Assembly: GCA_003996215.1 (NCBI GenBank)
Contig: QJPP01000682.1
Location: 764,143-828,142 of the forward strand
Source of the DNA: Jaltomata sinuosa
Lineage: Eukaryota; Streptophyta; Magnoliopsida; Solanales; Solanaceae
Direction: 5' to 3'
DNA: 64,000 nt
In this document: positions 22,412 to 33,836 of the stretch, piece by piece
How the letters are laid out: every line of letters starts with the position of its first letter
Position numbering within the stretch: the stretch's first letter is position 1
Translations under genes and position numbers: made by a program
The notes under the pieces: model-generated
Database searches by the model: none
What the model saw: only the letters and a program-made list of their open reading frames with translations
Told to the model about the DNA's origin: nothing

Positions 22412-23834
22412 TGATAAGTTGGTAATCTACCAACTTATTGAGCATTTATTAATGAATTATTGCCATGTTTTGATAAGATTTAGAGGTACTTATTACCTTT
22501 ATTGATGAAAATACAGGTACTTTTGGTCAAAAGTAGAAAACAAATGAATTGGATCCAAAGATCTTAAAAAGAGTTAGTGTGAATGTGTTCAAAAGAGAAG
22601 AAGAATTTGCCGAGAGGTGCAGTCACCGTGCGACCCACACAATAGAGCATGCAATATGCACCTCCCTTTACACGTCACTCGACAGCTGCTGAAGTCACTG
22701 GTCGAGGATAAAAGCATCATACGATGAGCACAATATGTGGTGTGACCACACATCATGTCGCATGTTTCATCGCACCACGCCTGAAGCGCATTTTTGTCAA
22801 CTTTCAAGTGACGTTTTGGAAAACTTTTAAAAACCCTATTTGGGGTGTGTACCTGAACGATTTATCATTGAACACATTTTGAATAGTTTCTAGCATAGAG
22901 TTTTTCCCAAGGAATATAGAAAGTGTACTTGTATCACTTCATCTTCCACACTCACAATCACCATTTTTGTACTCATATTGATGTTGGATTTGGATATTGG
23001 CCTGATTATGAATGAAAATATAAATTACCCTATTGGTATAACCTCTTATTTCTTAAGCATGAGTAGCTAATTTCCTTTTCTAGGGGTGTGTGTATGATGG
23101 ATATTTAAATTTGGGTATGGGTCTTGTTTAATTGTGTTTATAATTTATGAATTGATATGGGTATATGGAATTCCTCAAGTTTTAATGATAAAATTAATGG
23201 TTGCAAACTTTGGTTGAATTTACTTAATTGTGTTCTTGCTTGAAAGAGGAGTTCATAATTCAGAAGGAATTCAATAGTGGGAAATTGAGGTTTTCACCTT
23301 AGATTGAGGCTAGAAATAGCTTAATCAACGGAAACTCTCATCTAAGAGTCTAAGCTAGAAATAGTATGACTTCCCCAAGCTTGAATTGGTTGGTTTGTGT
23401 TGAAACCATGGTGCTTGAGTAAAGACCACATGATATATGTTTGGGATATCGAAAGATTGCCAAACATAACTAAAACTAATTCTACACATATCGTTTATTG
23501 AGAACTTTCATAATTAAACAAGTACCCTAACCCCTGTTTGAATCCAATCAGAAACATACCCCTAGTCTCCTTCTTATTTGAATACAAATATCTTGTTTAC
23601 ATTGAATTCTTGATCGAATTGCGATATTGCTAATTTCCCTTTCCTTGTTTCCCCCAATTTTTACTTTAAGTTGTTAAGTATATACTCTCTTGGTGAATAT
23701 TAATCGACTGTCTTTTGGTGAATCACCATATCCACTCTATGTGGGATCAACTCCGACACTCATCGGGATATTTATTTGTTTTGCTCTGACGATCGCTACT
23801 ACCTCCTATTGGAGAGTGTTTTTGAGTGTTATCA
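22412..23834 (+). repeat. Athila A 3' LTR, 1.42 kb
   Basis: Starts TGATAAGTTGG right after the polypurine tract and ends GAGTGTTATCA. The 3' part (GGGATCAACTCC, TTTTGCTCTGACGATCGC, GGAGAGTGT) matches the end of the LTR at 56745-58011. The first bases form a perfect inverted repeat, ATAAGTTGGTA-ATC-TACCAACTTAT. A GC-rich cluster of degenerate palindromes sits at 22610-22790 (CCGTGCGACC, TGTGGTGTGACCACAC). Confidence 0.85.
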
Positions 23835-24022
23835 TTGAACAAAGTCAACTCTTTCAACTTTAAGAGTTCCAAAATAAGAAAACTCATCTAGAACAAAAAC
23901 AAACTACCTGGTAACAAAACCGACTATCCTAGCAAGTCATAAATGACCTATAGCCGTTGTGGGAAAGCTCGAAACGCTGAAAATTGATGAAAACAAAGAA
24001 AATGACCTAGAGGATCATTACA
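23835..24022 (-). repeat. S1 3' LTR, first 188 bases
   Basis: Minus strand begins TGTAATGATCC followed by TCTAGGTCATTTTC and GAGCTTTCCCA, the same start as the S2, S3 and S4 LTRs. It stops at the Athila A LTR end, so the rest of this LTR is lost or lies beyond the Athila insertion. Confidence 0.8.
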
Positions 24023-26196
24023 ATATCCACTACTAAAAGAACATTATTCTTCAAAAGATAAGAAACAAAAAGCATCAGTGGGCTAAAAAATGTGAGGATA
24101 TCAGGTCGGCATATTGAGCTCGGCTCCTTAAGTAGCCTCCTTGACTAGAAAACACCTCCATAGAACTTTAACCGATTGAAAACTACCTAACCTTAAACTT
24201 CTAACCTGCCTACCAAGAATAACAACATGCTCTTCTTCGAAAACAAAAGTCTCATCTAACTGAACCTACTCCTGTGAAAGCATGCAAAACTCACCCAAAA
24301 CATACGTCTTAACACAGACACAAGGGAACCAAGGGTCAACCCCCAACACTCTAAATCACTAACTTTTTGATCAGCAAAACCCTCTGCCCATCCTGAACTT
24401 TACAATGTCTTTCCCAAATTACCCACACTCTATCCATAGAACAACACAACAAGTCGATACCCAAAAAACCTGACCTCAAAAGCATCAATCTAGCTCACCA
24501 AAAACCTGCACCTCCTACCATACCATACCTCGAATAGATATACCAAAATACTCGCATGGTAGTTATCATCAATGCAAACTCTACCAAGGCTAGTAACTGG
24601 TCTCACTGACCTCCAAAGATCCATAACACCTTCTCAAAGCATATTCTCTGGAACCCAAATAGTCTGCTCAACTGACCACTAGTCTAACAATGGAAAACTA
24701 TGCTAAGCTCAACTCGAGCACCCAACTTTTTTCTGAATGACCTTTAGAAACACGATGTGATTGAAACACCATGGTCAAAAATTATAGATTCTAGCACCCC
24801 ATACTAATGGACAATTTCTCAAAAATAGACCAGAGCCAACCTCTCTAAACTACACAAAGTTTGAACTAGTAGAAAGTGAATTGACTTGATCAACCCATCC
24901 ATGATGACCCAAACAACACGAAATACAAACAAAGTACATGGAAAGACTACCATGAAGTCCATAGCAATCAAATCAAATTCGAATTCTAGAAACACCACTA
25001 TGACCCTTATTTGTCAAAACACCGCCCGGGCCTAAGGTTGCCTTCCAAGTCTCGCCGCTCAGCACCTTCTCCCGAGTCATTCCCAACTCCACATCCTTGA
25101 ACTATCAAAACCAAACCTATTCCAGCCATGAAAACCTAGCATCCATGCAAGCAAGAATCTGTCAGAGTTCAAAATATCACGTCAAACAAACATATTGGTT
25201 GAGGACTAGATGCTCGAAGCCAAAGGTTGTCACTTAGCTTCTATAAAGGCCATAACCCCTATACTCACTGCCTTCAAGCTAAAAGCATTTGTCTAGGACC
25301 ATTGACACACAAACCACAAACTCTAGAAGCATCTCAATATGCAATAATCCTCTGGCCCTCAACTAGAACAATCTCAATCATTGCTGAAATCTAGAAGGTT
25401 GGGGCCTTAGAAAACTCGCCTCACACTCGTTGGATCATTATAAGGGAACAATTTTTTGAATCAACCTATTAAATGGTGCGGTAACCAAAAAAACTCTTCA
25501 CAAACCGTCTGAAGTAACATGCTAGACCACAAAATCTAAAGGCCAATTCTCAATGTTTCTCACGCTACTCCCTATTCCTCTAGTAGACTTAGAAGTCGTT
25601 GATGAACACTATAGCAATAGAAACCCAAATAGGATCTGAACACATAGCTCATAAAATTCACAACTCTACTGGGGAATTGGTCTAAATAAATTATCTAGAT
25701 AGGAACTCATAGTGGATATAATAACTCCTAAAGGTAGCCTTTGGAATGCCCATCGACCTAATCCTTTATTGGTGGTTACCTGACCCCAAATAAATCTTTA
25801 GAAAACACCACTCACCTTGAATACTCACTAACTACCAGAACTAACCCAAACAAAAAACATCAGCACTAGTACCACGAACATAGGTAAGATAATCCAACCA
25901 CCAACTAACCTACCAAACATTGCACCCTAAAAAATGATATAACTCCCCTTAGCACATAGTTATCAACACCGTTCCACACTGAGTGAGAGGTTCCAGGAAT
26001 AAGCAAGATAACGGTCTTGGTAGAACCACCCCAGAATGCCAAATGATAAGATTACCAAACAAAGCCTAGAACTATCATGAAAACAACCGATGAGGATAAC
26101 AAGGTCTACATATGTGTCATAACCCAAGATAGTCACTTCATAAGGCTGATACACTCGATATACAAATAAAAAAACATTCCAACAAGGTAGCCACAT
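24023..26196 (-). pseudogene. S1 pol remnants: protease, RT, integrase
   Basis: Minus strand, riddled with stops. From the top: protease-region GYDTYVDLVIL (about 26120-26090) at 26196-25963; RT active site region near 25620-25580 reading SIAIVFIND then F-stop (the first catalytic Asp is Asn, codon 25598-25600); integrase core near 24930-24880 reading VVWVIMDGLIKSIHFL. The order and motifs identify a chromovirus pol. No segment longer than about 80 codons is open. Confidence 0.75.
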
Positions 26197-27107
26197 GTAT
26201 AAGCACCAACATGACTCAGTTAATACACCTAGATGAGAAGCAAGTAAGCATATATATAAGAATATACAGACCCCAATAACAAATAATACGAAAACTAGCT
26301 GATGATAATGAAGATCATACTTGTAGTGATGACATCTGGAGCCTCCTCCTCTAGCCTACCGAGAAAGCCATATAGCTGTCCTCATCAACCTCTGGACTAA
26401 GTAACTGCATGATCACTTGCCCTACCAGAATGTGCAGTCAATGCCGAATGCTCGATCATCAAATATTGGGGACACTCTCTAGAGAAGTGACTAACCACCC
26501 CACAATCAGGACAACCCCAAGAAGCTCTGCCCTGATGCAAAGTGCCTGCCGACCCAAAATAGACACCTGAACTGCCTAGTTGAATGCCACCTCTAAAAAT
26601 CCAGGGACCATACTTATTACCCTGTGACCCGTGGCGATGCACTAGAGACTTGAGAGGATATAACTGCCTAAACATGGGGCAATGCCTAGCAAAATGCCTT
26701 GACTGATCGCACATAATGAAACCTCTACCCAATAGAGTCATACGAAAAAATCTTATTAAATCAGACTAGACACCATGACCTAAATACCTGGTATATGAAC
26801 CTCAAAAAGTCTAGCCTGAACCCTTGATACTTCAGTAATATGAATTGAATAACCGCCCTCTGAACCCTATGGTGCTGCTTGAACCAGCCTACTAGAGTAA
26901 GAGTAGTAATGTTGACCTCTACCCAAGAACCCTCTACCTCAAGAATGAGGACCACTGAAATTGCCCTGACGGTGATGCCTCTCATTGCTACCTCTATAGG
27001 CCTCACGACATAACCCCTTAATAGTCTATGCATGGTAAACAACCTCCAGAAAAGTAATCTGAATTGTCACTAAGTTTTCTGTTGCCAAATGGATCAGTAA
27101 ACTCAAT
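26197..27107 (-). pseudogene. S1 gag, 3' part
   Basis: Minus strand. An intact zinc knuckle CPDCGVVSHFSRECP (CX2CX4HX4C) near 26520-26470 and a degenerate first knuckle ending HFARHCP near 26700. 26741-26397 is open for 114 codons. Upstream, 27042-26761 covers the basic region before the knuckle in a shifted frame. It joins across the T insertion to 33242-33720, which carries the preceding part of gag. Confidence 0.75.
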
Positions 27108-27311
27108 TGTAATGCCCCAGAACTTCTAAGCCCAGAATCAGCTCAGAAAAATAGAGGAAATAAAAAATTTCAACTGTCAACAGAACAACGAGGCACTTCC
27201 ACAAGACGTGGAACACTCTACGAGTTATGGACTAGACTCGTGGAACACAAATCAGAAGACTGCTCCTCTGAAGTTTATCCCACGACATGAGTCAACGGAC
27301 CATGTCATAGG
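27108..27311 (+). repeat. T 5' LTR remnant
   Basis: First about 204 bases of the LTR, matching 31120 onwards (TGTAATGCCC, AACTTC, AGAGGAAATAAAAAATTTCAA, CTGCTCCTCTGAAGTT). It carries the first CCACG/CGTGG palindromes, then breaks near 27310 into gag coding sequence. Confidence 0.85.
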
Positions 27312-30300
27312 TTGTGGTGTCATAGGTTGAAGGACTGCCTCTCCACCAGGAAAGGACAGGGAGGTAACAATGCTCAGTCTACTATTTTAGCAGCTCTAGT
27401 GGGCTGCACCACTCAACAGGGTTCGTCGTCTGGTATAGGTGGTGGTCAGCATCAGAACAGATTATATGCTCTACAGACTCGACAGAACCAAGAGGATTCT
27501 CTTGATGTGGTCACGAAGCTCTAGCGGGCTGTCCTAAGTGCTACACTTTCCTTTATAACTCCGTATATAGTAGTAAACATCGGTGTCAGTCCAGAAATAC
27601 TCCCAGAACCCTTCTCAGTCTCTACTCCAATTGGTGACCCAGTTGTAGCCAGACATGTATACAAAAAATGCCTTGTCACAGTTTTCTAGAAAGTCACCTC
27701 AGCAGATCTTGTAGTGTTAGAAATGGTAGATTTTGATATCATTCTAGGCATGGATTGTTTACATTCCTATTATGCCTCAGTCGATTGTAGAACTAGGATC
27801 GTTCGATTTTAATTTCCTAACGAGCCAGTCTTTGAATAGGAGGGTAATAACTCAGTGCCTGTAGGTCGTTTTATCTTCTACCTTAAAGCCAGAAAAATGA
27901 TTTCCAAGGGGTATACCGATCATCTTCTGCGGGTTAAGGATTCAAACTCTGAAACCCCAACTCTTGAGTCAGTTCCAGTAGTAAGTAAGTTCCCAAAAGT
28001 GTTCCCAGAAGATTTTCCTAGAGTTCCTCCTAAAAGGGAAATTGACTTCGGAATAGATCTTCATCCAAATACCCAGCCAATTCCGATTCCACCTTATAGA
28101 ATGGCTCCAGCTGAGCTTAAGGAATTTAAGGAATAGCTGAAAGACCTTCAAGATAAGGGCTTCATCAGACCCATCATCTCTCCATAGGGCACTCAAGTAA
28201 TGTTCGTGCGTAAGAAAGATGTTTCTCTAAGGATGTGAATTAACTATCGTTAGTTTAACAAAGTCACGATCAAGAATAAATATCCCATTCCCAAGATTGA
28301 TAACTTGTTCGACCAGCTTCAGGGCATTAGTTGCCTTTTTAAGATAGACCTCAGATCAGGCTATCATCAACTCAGAGTCAGAGGTTGTGACATCCCGAAG
28401 ACAGCTTCAAGACTCGGTATGGTCACTATGAATTTGTAGTTATGTATTTTGTACTAACCAATGCTCTTGCAGCTTTCACAGACTTAATGAACAGGGTGTT
28501 CCGATAGTATTTGGACTTGTTCGTCATTGTCTTCATCGATGATATCCTTGTTTATTCTTAAAATGAGGAAGAGCATGTGAATAATCTGAGGGTCATTCTG
28601 CAGACTCTCAAGGACCGCTAGTCATTCACCAAGTTCAGTAACTGTGAGTTTTGGTTGAAATTAGTTGCTTTTCTTGGTCATGTGGTGTCTAGTGAAGGCA
28701 TCTGAGTTGATTCTCAGAAGATTGAAGTGGTAAAACACTGGCCCAGACCTACCTCTCTAATAGACATCACAAGTTTCTTGGGTTTGGATGGTTATTACAG
28801 GAGGTTCATAGAAGGATTTTCATCCATAGTTGCCTTATTGACCAAGTTGAATCAAAAGAAGGTCAAGTTCTAGTGGACGGAGGAGTGTGAGAAGAGATTC
28901 TTAGAATTGAAGACCAGGTTGACTACAACTCCTGTTTTGACTCTACCCGAGGGTTCAAATAGTTATGTGGTTATTGCAATGCATCTTGAGTCGGCCTAGG
29001 TTGTGTTTTGATGCAGCAGGGTAAGGTTATAGCTTATGCCTCAAGACAACTTACGGTCCATGAGAAGAACTACCCTATTCATGACCTCAAGCTTGCAGTT
29101 GTTGTGTTTGCCTTAAAGATCTGGAGACACTACTTGTATGGTGTTCATGTTGATGTATTCTAAGATCATAAGAGCCTCCAGTATGTGTTCACCCAGAAAG
29201 AGTTGAATCTTCGTTAGAGGAGATGGCTTGAGTTCTTCAAAGATTATGATCTGAATGTGCTCTTCCATCCAGGTAAGGCCAATGTAGTGGATGATGCTAT
29301 CAGTAGACTATCCATGGGTAGTGTGTCACATGTCGAGGAAGAGAAGAAGGATTTAGCCAGATATGTCCATCGCCTTACTCGCTTAGGAGTCTGCCTTATG
29401 GACACATCAGAGGGTGGTGTGATCATCCAGAATGGATCGAAATATTCATTGGTAGCGGAGGTTAAGGAGAAACATGATAGTGATCCCATATTGCTTCAGC
29501 TGAAAAGTGCAGTCCATCAACAGAGAGATGAAGTTTTCTCCCAAGGGGGAGATGTTGTGCTTAGTTATCAGGGTCGCTTATGTTTTCCTAAGGTGGGTGA
29601 ATTGAGGCAGCAGATCCTTGCAGAAGCCCATAATTCTAGATATTCCATTCATCTGGGTGCCACTAAGATGTACCATGATCTATGGGAAGTCTATTGGTGG
29701 AACAACATAAAGAGGTATATCACAAATTTTGTGGCTAAGTGTCCCAATTGTCAGCAGGTTAAAGTAGAACTTCAGAAACCAGGAGGTGTGACTCAGTAGA
29801 TTAGTATTCCTACTTTGAAGTGGGAAGTGGTTAACATGGATTTTATTATGGGATTGCCTCCTACTCGCAGACAGCATGACTCCATTTGGGTGATAGTGGA
29901 CACAGTAAATAAGTCAGCTCATTTCATGGCAGTCATGACTACAGATTCAGCGGAGGATTATGCTAAACACTACATTAGCGAGATAGTCAGGTTGCATAGG
30001 GTTCCCATGGCTATCATCTCAGATAGACGTCCTCACCTTAAATCTCACTTCTGGATATCATTCTAGAAAGGTCTTCGTACTCAGGTGAATCTCAGTACAA
30101 CATTTCATCCGCAGACAAATGGTCAGGAAGAGCGTACTATTTAGACCTTAGAGGACATGTTAACAGTCTGCGTGATCAATTTCAAGGGTAGTGTGGATGA
30201 TCACCTACCTCTCATAGAATTTGCCTACAATAACAACTTTCACCCCAGTATTTAGATAGCCCCATATGAGGCACTCTATGGGAGTAGGTGTAGATCACCG

Positions 30301-30894
30301 GTTGGTTTGTTTGAAGTGTGTGAAGTAGCCTTGGTTGGACCGAATTCAGTACATGAGTCTATGGAGAAAGTTCAGCTCATCAGGGAGAGATTGAAAACAG
30401 CTCAGAGTCATCAGAATTCCTATGCAAATGTGAGGAGAAGGGACTTAAAGTTTAAAATCGTTGATTGGGTTTTCCTGAAAGTGTCTCCCATGAAGGGCGT
30501 GATGAGATTCGGCAAGAAGGGGAAGCTCAGTCCCAGGTATGTAGGTCCTTACAAAATCTTGAAGAGGATTGGTAATGTGACCTATGATTTAGAGTTGCCA
30601 GCTGGCCTAGCAGCGGTTCATCCAGTCTTTCATATTTCCTTGTTAAAGAAGTGTGTTGGTGATCCAACAGCGATAGTGCATTTAAAGAGTGTGGCTGTGA
30701 AGGATAGACTCACCTATGAGGAGGTTCTGATTGAGATTCTTGACCATTAGGTTCATAGATTGAGAAATAAGGATGTCGCTTCAGTAAATGTTTTGTGCTG
30801 GAATCAGTCCGTAGAGGGAGCTACTTGTGAAGCAGAAGCAGCTATGAAGGCCAAGTGCCCTCACCTCTTTTCATCCGACCCAGTTTCAGCTTGA
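27312..30894 (+). pseudogene. T gag 3' end and pol with chromodomain, broken
   Basis: Three consecutive frames (shifts near 28420 and 28975). Gag tail with HRLKDCLSTRKGQGG; protease region EMVDFDIILGMD but the Asp-x-Gly active site is missing before SATLSFITPY; RT with PIPIPPYRMAPAELKE, DLRSGYHQLR and an intact FIDD box; RNase H starting Y-C-N-A-S (catalytic Asp is Asn, 28978-28980), ASRQL, KIWRHYLYG; integrase zinc site (EAHNSRYSIH ... CPNCQ), core NMDFI, SDRRP, NGQEER; then ERLKTAQSHQNSYANVRRRDL and a chromodomain-like end RLTYEEVLIEILDH ... VHRLRNKDVASVNVL up to TGA 30892. Twenty-one in-frame stops, fifteen of them TAG. Confidence 0.92.
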
Positions 30895-31119
30895 GGTAAT
30901 AGTTCCTCTCCAGTCTCTCAGTTTACTCTTGTGTAATTCAGTTTTAGTACCTTGTTCCCTCAGTTGTCCTTGTATTTCAGCATGTTTGCATGTTGATGGA
31001 ACTCAGTTCAGTTAGATATCAGTTTCTAGTACTCAGTTAGTAGGGATTGCAGCTCTTTCCCTCCAAACTCAGCTTGTTTAGTCTTCATTCAAGGATGAAC
31101 GATCCTAAGGGGGAGATAT
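30895..31119 (+). other. T 3' UTR with polypurine tract
   Basis: Short untranslated segment after the chromodomain stop. The purine run AAGGGGGAGA at about 31107-31116 sits a few bases before the LTR start at 31120 and is the plus-strand primer site. Confidence 0.75.
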
Positions 31120-33241
31120 TGTAATGCCCTAGAACTTCCAAGGAAGACTTAGCTCAGAAAACTAGAGGAAATAAAAAATTTCAAATGTCAGTAGAACCAC
31201 GAGTCACTTCCACGGGCCGTGGAACAGTCCATGAGTCATGGACTGGAATCGTGGAACACAGATCAGAGGACTGCTCCTCTGAAGTTCATCCCATGACTTG
31301 AGTCAATGGACCGTAGAAGTTTCCACGGACCGTAGAACTCGTCTGTGAAATCCTCCCAGAAGATGACTCCCAGGAACCACAATTGGTTTTCACGACCCAT
31401 GGAAGTTTGCACGAGTCATGAACCCAACCCATGGAACCAATCTTCAGAGACCCAAGGAATTCAGCTCAGGAACCACGAGTGGGATTCCACGACCAATAGA
31501 TGTTTCCATGAGTCGTGAACCCAACTCATGGAGTCCATTCAAGTATCTGAAATCTCAGGATAAGGAAACCACAATAGGGTTCCATGACCCGTGGACCTTT
31601 CCACGAGCCGTAGAACGAAGTTGTGATCCCTGAGTCACGAATTTCAACATCTTGTTCTAATTATTTTCCAGTGGCATTCCAAACTTTTCCTACCTCTTTT
31701 AATGCCTAGGCTACATCCTTTTGACTACTCTAAGCCTATTTTATTAGCCAAACACTACCTAAAACATTCATCCTCCTAAATTCATCGGACTTAGAAAGAA
31801 AAGAATCAAAAGAGGCGATAATTTTCTCTCAAGAACAAGCAGAGGTCTTCATCAAGTTTAGACCCAAAAATCCAAGGATTTCTCCGTAGTTTTCTTCACC
31901 ATGTATATAGGTATTCAGTAAGGGTTTAGTTTGCCCTTATGCCCAAAAATCTCAGGCTTTTACAGTAATCTTCATAGTTTTGAAACTAGGGTTCTTACCC
32001 ATTTTAGTAGATTGCTAAAGAAATCCACCTCCTTGATTTATACATGATTTTCATCCTGTTTTAATGATATATATTGCTTCTATTAAACTTTCATGGATTT
32101 GTACAAGGTTTTGAGGAATTATAAGAATTGCCCTAAATTGTAGGATTTCTAAAATGCTATCTTTCTGGAAAATTCAACCTACATTATCAATATGAGCTTT
32201 AAAAGAAATCAGAATTTAACTAGTTTTTAGTCCCCTACAGTATTTCAGAAAAACATAGACTTTAGACTAGTTCAGTCCTGACCCAGAAACTCAGGATGCC
32301 AGTTTTGAATTGAGCTATATTCATTTTGGTAGTAGCATTTAGCACCGAGTTGGACTAGGGTTTAGCATACGCTCAAGTCATAGAACTACGTGCCATCGTA
32401 GATTTATAATTCCCCTCTGTTGGGCATCAGATTTAGTGATCATGCCACATTCATGCCTTTATACCCTGGCAAGGTATATAAGGTCCTCTCGATGGGGCGT
32501 ATACATCGGACTCCATGTTTAGCTCACGTGGTTTATGTCGGTTAATAGACTCTCCCACAGTGTTAGTTTCAGTAATGTGCATTAGGCCCTCAGTTATGGT
32601 TACTTTCAGCTTTCAGCATGCTACCAGATTACTCTTGCATTTCAACTATATATGCATGATTTTTACCTTGGGCCTATGTACTGCACTTTAGTTCAGTTTA
32701 TAGCTTTCCAGTATTTTAGCATGTTTATATATTCAGTTAGCTTTGCATATCTTTCATGCTCAGTACATTCAAAGTACTGACGTATACTCTATGTTACATC
32801 CCATTATAATGCAGACTCAGGTTCTCAGCTTCAGCCTCGAGATTAGCTCGCCCTAGTGCCATATCAGCGACAGACAATGGTGAGTCCTCATCATCCGAGG
32901 ACATATCTTTTATATGCTTTTGGAGTAGTTAGTTTGTCTTTACTTTCAATATTTTATAGGTGGTTGTGGACTTGTCCCAACAACTCGTCAGTATTAGAGG
33001 CTTTTCAGACATAGAGTCACACTTAGTTGATTTGGGTTGTTATGCTTTATAGACAATATTTGTTTAGATAATCTATTCTCAGTTGAATTCTTTTTAAATT
33101 ATACTCCTTATTCAGTTATGCTTCCATTTGTTTAGAATTATATTCAGTATGCTTGTGATATGCCAGTTTCAGGGTTAGGTTGGGGTCACTTGTGATCGTA
33201 GGTCCCATGTTAAGTCTAGGGTCTAGCCTCGGGGTGTGACA
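31120..33241 (+). repeat. T 3' LTR, complete, 2122 bp
   Basis: TGTAATGCCC to GGGGTGTGACA. The region 32340-32910 is the same family as the antisense sequence at 46856-47837 (shared GTGCCATATCAGCGA, GTCCTCATCATCCGAGGAC, TGATCATGCC, TATACCCTGGCAAGGTATAT). GTCCTC...GAGGAC near 32885-32901 is a short perfect palindrome present in both. Confidence 0.9.
31183..31640 (+). repeat. degenerate palindrome cluster, core CCACGRNCCGTGG
   Basis: More than ten imperfect copies of CCACGGGCCGTGG, CCACGGACCGTAG, TTCACGACCCATGGAA, CCACGAGCCGTAG and relatives, spaced irregularly at 25-60 bases. It starts about 60 bases inside the LTR. GC-rich against an AT-rich background. Not a CRISPR: spacing and sequence are irregular. 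Confidence 0.85.
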
Positions 33242-33720
33242 TCAATGCTCTGAAAAATCTATGCAATCTCTCATACTTTATAGGAATAGTCAAAGTAGCA
33301 CGCCTAGTCATCTCGTGAAACCTAGCCATATGGTTTGAAACAAACATAGAACCCAACTACAAGTCTGCAAACTCATCCCCCACCGTAGCATCACTCAGAG
33401 TATCAGTCATTTCCCCTGCCGATGACACACCCTCTTGAAGACTCAAATTTGTAGCCATGGTGTCCTGAAGAAAAAAGGTGGCCATAAATCCCAGTGGAGG
33501 CTGGGCTGTCCCCAAATTCTATGACTGATGCGATACACCTTCAATCTATACCTATGACACTGGTAAATTGTTGTAGCATTACGCATATAATCCTCTTCCT
33601 CACTCACTCTCGTAATCATCTAAAACATATGAGAAGGAACGGAATAAATGAAGTTTATAAGTGGATAGAATCAAGAATGCACGATAAGAAATTAAGAAGA
33701 TGGAATTTTCCCAAAAATGA
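33242..33720 (-). pseudogene. S1 gag, 5' part
   Basis: Minus strand continuation of S1 gag on the other side of T. Readable pieces include ATFFLQDTMATNL, EMTDTLSDATVGDEFADL then a stop, SMFVSNHMARFHEMTRRA and IKYERLHRFFRAL, after which T interrupts. The pieces match the chromovirus gag layout. No start codon is assigned with confidence. Confidence 0.7.
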
Positions 33721-33818
33721 CCTATAGCCTCCTACAGATAGGATGTGGATGCCATTATACAAATCCATAAGACTCTACTAGACACTTGCGCTTGTACCAA
33801 AGACACCAGTGATGCTAG

Positions 33819-33831
33819 ATCTCTAATACCA
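33819..33831 (-). other. S1 primer-binding site
   Basis: Minus strand TGGTATTAGAGAT, a one-base variant of TGGTATCAGAGC, the tRNA-Met type PBS usual in chromoviruses. It lies a few bases after the end of the 5' LTR. Confidence 0.8.
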
Positions 33832-33836
33832 CTCTT

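Larger units (their letters stand above)
18285..23834 (+). mobile_element. Athila-like element A, 3' half only
   Basis: Starts mid-RT at the Ogre junction and ends with a 3' LTR (22412-23834). Interrupted at 19163-20875 by an LTR of another family. The 5' part of this Athila would lie on the far side of the Ogre, outside the window. The 3' LTR end TATCA at 23834 abuts an S-family LTR fragment. Confidence 0.8.
27108..33241 (+). mobile_element. Chromovirus T (Tekay/Del-like), 6.1 kb, with target duplication
   Basis: LTR ends TGTAATGCCC ... GGGGTGTGACA. The 5 bases TCAAT occur on both sides (27103-27107 and 33242-33246), so both outer ends are original. The 5' LTR is reduced to about 204 bases and runs directly into the end of gag, whereas the 3' LTR is complete (2122 bp). 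An internal deletion after insertion therefore removed most of the 5' LTR, PBS and most of gag. It splits the gag of S1. Confidence 0.92.

Noticed and set aside
31183..31640. Palindromic repeats with spacers resembling a CRISPR array
   Set aside because: Repeat copies are degenerate, spacing is irregular, the host is a plant and the block lies inside an LTR.
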